Source of the DNA: DASSHC01 sp035693105
GTDB taxonomy: Bacteria; Chloroflexota; Chloroflexia; Thermomicrobiales; Thermomicrobiaceae
Direction of reading: 5' to 3'
DNA length: 15,868 nucleotides
Assembly (NCBI GenBank): GCA_035693105.1
Contig: DASSHC010000406.1
Span: forward strand, 1 to 15,868
Made by a program: the position numbers and the translations under genes. Each line of letters begins with the position of its first letter. Position 1 is the stretch's first letter. Positions 13,402 to 15,868 of this stretch are shown piece after piece. Under the pieces are notes generated by a model, which worked only from the letters and a program-made list of their open reading frames with translations, searched no databases and was not told where the DNA came from.

Positions 13402-13535
13402 TTCTAACGCAAAAGTGCCCCGCCCGTTGCGGGCGACTCGCTGAGCGCGAAGCCCGACCGTGGACACCGCATCAATATAATCTTGCGGCATCGTTCGGTG
13501 CCTGCGTACCACGGTTGGCGCCGCATGGAGCCGGT

Positions 13536-13619
13536 GGGAGATTCTTCGCCGCGGCTCAGAATGACAGGGGATGGGCCTCCTTGCCCTGTCATTCTGAGGC
13601 CGCAGCCGAAGAATCTCCC
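13536..13619. repeat. Palindromic repeat element upstream of the S51 peptidase
   Basis: The left arm (13536-13569) and right arm (13584-13619) are inverted copies with one or two small mismatches. They are bounded by GGGAGATTCTTCG and carry CTCAGAATGACAGGG at the inner end; the loop is 14 bases. The inner end closely resembles that of the repeat at 10584-10696 (CTCGGGATGACAGGG), so the two are related types. The 324-base stretch 13344-13667 holds no gene; it contains this element and the two palindromes near 13390-13435. Confidence 0.78.
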
Positions 13620-13667
13620 CGATGTTCGTCGAGGCAGCGCGGGAGTTGACCGGCGCGTTGGCAGGTT

Positions 13668-13940
13668 CTAACCGGCCGCGCGTGCCCGGCGCAGCAGGCG
13701 GATCAGCTCGCGCGAGCTGACCGGGACCGCGCCCAGCTCGATGGCGCGCTCGCGCCCGGCGGGCGGCAGGTCGTAGTGGGGGTGGCGGGAGCGCGCCTGG
13801 AACCACTCGCGGCGCAGGCCGAGCCGCGCGGCGAAGCCGTGCAGCTCCGGCTCGCCGCCGTCGCTCACTAAATGGCACCAGTGCTGGTGCCCGCTGCGGT
13901 GCCCGGGGTAGTGGCGTAGCTCGTCGACGTAGCAGGTCAC
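13668..13940 (-). CDS. DUF4031 family protein
   Basis: This is a 90-aa protein. The series 'CYVDELRHYPGH...HWCHLVSDGGEPELHGFAARLGLRREWFQARSRHPHYDLPPAGRERAIELGAVPVSSRELIRLL' is the whole of the small DUF4031 domain, from the YVD start to the 'PHYDL' and 'A-ELGAVPV' end. Function of the family is unknown; several conserved His and Asp residues might bind a metal. The start used is the GTG at 13940, which gives MTCYVDE; GGAAGGGG lies upstream but at longer than ideal spacing. It is isolated, with the palindromic repeat downstream. Confidence 0.78.
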   Translation of the reverse strand: MTCYVDELRHYPGHRSGHQHWCHLVSDGGEPELHGFAARLGLRREWFQARSRHPHYDLPPAGRERAIELGAVPVSSRELIRLLRRARAAG

Positions 13941-14010
13941 GCGGTAGCGGGTTCCCCTTCCGCTGCAACAGCGAGGCGGCGCCTAGCGGGCGCAGTATAA
14001 GTCGATCCCC

Positions 14011-14178
14011 GTGCCGGGCACGAATACCTGGACCGTCGTAGTGCTGCCGGCCGGCGTGCCGCTCGTCGGGGTGTTCAACCTGCTGGGACTGGCGCGGTAC
14101 CTGTTCCGCTGGATCCGACGCCGGACAGGAATCCCGCCGCACGAATCTAGCCTAACTCCGCCGCATTCGGTAGAGTAG
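14011..14178 (+). CDS. Possible 55-aa single-span membrane protein
   Basis: Between the DUF4031 gene and the restriction gene an open frame from GTG 14011 to TAG 14176-14178 encodes a hydrophobic span, 'WTVVVLPAGVPLVGVFNLLGLA'. The basic stretch 'RYLFRWIRRR' follows, the arrangement of a membrane segment with positive cytoplasmic flank. Third codon positions are strongly G/C in the first two-thirds, as in the neighbouring genes. No clear ribosome binding site precedes the GTG and the C-terminal tail looks non-descript. It could be a real micro-protein or a remnant of a larger gene. Confidence 0.35.
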   Translation: MPGTNTWTVVVLPAGVPLVGVFNLLGLARYLFRWIRRRTGIPPHESSLTPPHSVE

Positions 14179-14222
14179 CAGCTACACGATCAAGCGAGGC
14201 GCACGACGAGAAGGGTAGACCG

Positions 14223-14762
14223 ATGTGGGAGCCGGCGGCGCGGCTGACGCCCCAGGACTTCATCGCCAAGTGGGAGCGCGCGGCCCTGAGCGAGCGGGCC
14301 AGCGTGCAAGAGCACTTCCTCGACCTCTGCCACCTGCTCGGCCAGCCGACGCCGGCCGAGGCCGACGCCCAGGGCGCCTTCTACACCTTCGAGAAGGGCG
14401 TCACCAAGACCGGCGGCGGCAAGGGCTTCGCCGACGTCTGGATGCGCGGGCACTTCGCCTGGGAGTACAAGGGCAAGCACGCCAATCTCGACAAAGCCTA
14501 CCAGCAGCTCCAGCTCTACCGCGAAGACCTGGAGAACCCGCCGCTCCTGGTCGTCTGCGACATCGCCCGCTACGAGATCCACACCAACTTCACCGGCACC
14601 AAGAAGACGGTCCACCGCTTCACCAATAGCGAGCTGGGCGACCCCGACATCCTCCACCTGCTGCGCGCGCTCTTCACCGAGCCGCTCTCGCTCAAACCCG
14701 AGACGACCACGGCGCAAGTCACCGAGACGGCCGCCGAGCACCTGGCGGGGCCGGCCGGCTGA
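14223..14762 (+). CDS. MmeI-like type IIL restriction-methylation enzyme, N-terminal nuclease part (frameshifted)
   Basis: The first 179 codons encode the nuclease end of a one-chain restriction and methylation enzyme that cuts DNA at a distance from its site. 'FIAKWERAALSERASVQEHFLDLCHLLGQPTP' opens as in MmeI relatives. Residues 71-83 read D-VWMRGHFAW-E-Y-K, the D-X9-E-X-K nuclease motif known from MmeI. 'LVVCDIARYEIHTNFTGTKK' and 'VTETAAEHLAG' follow. The frame then stops at 14760, although the family consensus continues in another frame from about 14753. The ATG at 14223 has AAGGG about 8 bases upstream. As it stands the product is a lone nuclease domain without methylase or target recognition. 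Confidence 0.83.
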   Translation: MWEPAARLTPQDFIAKWERAALSERASVQEHFLDLCHLLGQPTPAEADAQGAFYTFEKGVTKTGGGKGFADVWMRGHFAWEYKGKHANLDKAYQQLQLYREDLENPPLLVVCDIARYEIHTNFTGTKKTVHRFTNSELGDPDILHLLRALFTEPLSLKPETTTAQVTETAAEHLAGPAG

Positions 14763-15868
14763 TCGCGCGCGGCGTCGAGCCGGGGCGCGTGGTGCACTTC
14801 CTGACCCGGCTGATCTTCTGCCTCTTCGCCGAGGACGTCGGCCTCTTGCCCAAAGGGCTCTTCAGCGAGCTGGTGCGCTTCACCCTGGAGCGGCCGGGGC
14901 GCTTCGGCAGTCAGATGCTGGCGCTCTTCGAGGCCATGCGCGACGGCGGCGACTTCGCCCTCAAGCCGATCGCCCGCTTCAACGGCAGCCTCTTCGAAGA
15001 GGTGGACGTGGTGGAGCTGACCCCGGCTGAGATCGAGGTCGTCGCGGAAGCGGCGGCGCTCGATTGGGCCAATATCGAGCCGGCCATCTTCGGCACCCTC
15101 TTCGAGCGCGGGCTGGACCCCAGCAAGCGGGCGCAGCTTGGCGCGCACTACACCAGCCGCGACGACATCCTCCTGATCGTCGAGCCGGTGGTGCTGGCGC
15201 CGCTGCGGCGCGAGTGGGATGAAGTGCGGGCCCAGGCCGATGCGCTGGTCGCGGCCTGGTGGCAGGCCAAGGACGCGGGCGTGCGCACGCGGCGGCGCAA
15301 CGAGCTGCAACGGCTCCTTTTCGGCTTTCAGGAGCGGCTGGCCGCCGTCACGGTGCTCGACCCGGCCTGCGGCTCGGGCAACTTCCTCTACGTGGCGCTC
15401 TCGCGGCTCAAAGATCTCGAAAAGGAGCTGATTACTTACGCGGCCACGGTCGGGCAACTGCCGCTCTTCCTGCCGCGCGTCTCGCCGCGCCAGCTCAAGG
15501 GGATCGAAGTCAACACCTACGCGCACGACCTGGCGCAGATCGTGGTCTGGATCGGGTATCTGCAATGGATGACCGCCAACGGCTTCCAGGTCAGCCGCGA
15601 GCCGGTCTTGGAGCGCATGGAGTCGGTCGTGCAGATGGACGCCATCCTCGACCTGTCCGACCCCGAGCATCCGAAAGAGCCTGCGTGGCCGGCGGCTGAG
15701 TTCATCATCGGCAATCCGCCCTTTCTCGGCGGCAAGCGGCTACGAACCGAGCTAGGTGACGCCTACGTCAATGCCCTTTTCAAGGTGTACGAGGGCCGCG
15801 TGCCGCACGAGGCCGACCTGTGTTGCTACTGGTTCGAGAAGGCGCGTCAGCAGATCGCAGCTGGCAAG
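14753..15868 (+). pseudogene. MmeI-like enzyme, continuation in shifted frame: helical spacer and N6-adenine methylase (partial, runs off window)
   Basis: The frame offset by -1 from the first part continues without a stop to the window end. It begins 'RLIARGVEPGRVVHFLTRLIFCLFAEDVGLLPKGLF', the helical spacer of MmeI-type enzymes. The methylase starts at 'GAHYTSRDDI'. S-adenosylmethionine motif I is 'VLDPACGSGNF' and catalytic motif IV is 'NPPF' in 'FIIGNPPFLGG'. The target-recognition part would lie beyond 15868. Adding one G to the GGGG run at 14747-14750 joins both parts into 'AAEHLAGAGRLIARG', so a single-base loss, real or from sequencing, is the simplest cause. No start codon with a ribosome binding site was found that would make this half independent. 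Confidence 0.8.

Noticed and set aside
13476..13481. Perfect TATAAT on the plus strand
   Set aside because: No -35 element lies at a suitable distance and no plus-strand gene follows before the repeat element.
13404..13592. 62-codon minus-strand frame
   Set aside because: Most of it is one arm of the palindromic repeat and the remainder has no protein-like features.
14570..15670. A 366-codon minus-strand frame
   Set aside because: It is antisense to the spacer and methylase of the MmeI-like enzyme, whose motifs (DPACGSGNF, NPPF) are clear on the plus strand.

Overview
The window is high-GC bacterial DNA. Two features suggest a Chloroflexi of the Thermomicrobia type. One is an L,D-transpeptidase with two 'YFPQTGHYLANGF...FGYPVSEEL' repeats. 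The other is a Gram-positive-type SOS box (CGAAC-N4-GTTC form) at dinB. This placement is inference. Almost all genes are on the minus strand. Plus-strand genes are the first CDS, one small membrane protein near 12.2 kb, a possible micro-ORF near 14.0 kb and the restriction-modification gene at the right edge.

Layout. 1-330: no gene, one hairpin. 330-839 (+): RNHCP zinc-binding protein. 843-984: large palindromic repeat between convergent genes. 994-2196 (-): secreted L,D-transpeptidase, with a possible structured leader upstream. 2364-4763 (-): a tight cluster of ECF-like sigma factor, FAD amine oxidase and GNAT acetyltransferase; the first two overlap by ATGA and the last two are 7 nt apart. 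4869-6357 (-): SOS-controlled DNA polymerase IV, overlapped by a small Cys-rich protein gene. 6602-9327 (-): three consecutive two-gene modules, each with overlapping genes, resembling toxin/antitoxin or toxin/immunity pairs. The first overlaps the 3' end of a ThiO-like glycine oxidase gene (9317-10462). 10784-12040 (-): GH26-like lipoprotein. 12218-12664 (+): small membrane protein. 12678-13343 (-): S51 peptidase. 13668-13940 (-): DUF4031 protein. 14223-15868 (+): MmeI-like type IIL restriction-methylation enzyme, broken by a frameshift near 14750 and running off the window.

The most notable region is 6602-9327. Two modules (9327-8516 and 8477-7657) are tandem duplicates with a mosaic pattern. 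The start of the first gene and the end of the second are nearly identical at DNA level (65/65, 58/60 and 135/143 bases). The centre, which encodes the end of gene 1 and the start of gene 2, has diverged strongly. This is what would be expected if a toxin active domain and its cognate antitoxin surface were exchanged or diversified between fixed ends. A third module (7485-6602) has the same organisation with unrelated sequence and visibly lower GC. The toxin reading rests on fold-like patterns seen by eye and is inference.

Four intergenic inverted repeats (843-984, 6550-6572, 10584-10696, 13536-13619) look like dispersed palindromic elements. They lie between or after genes, where they may also help end transcription.
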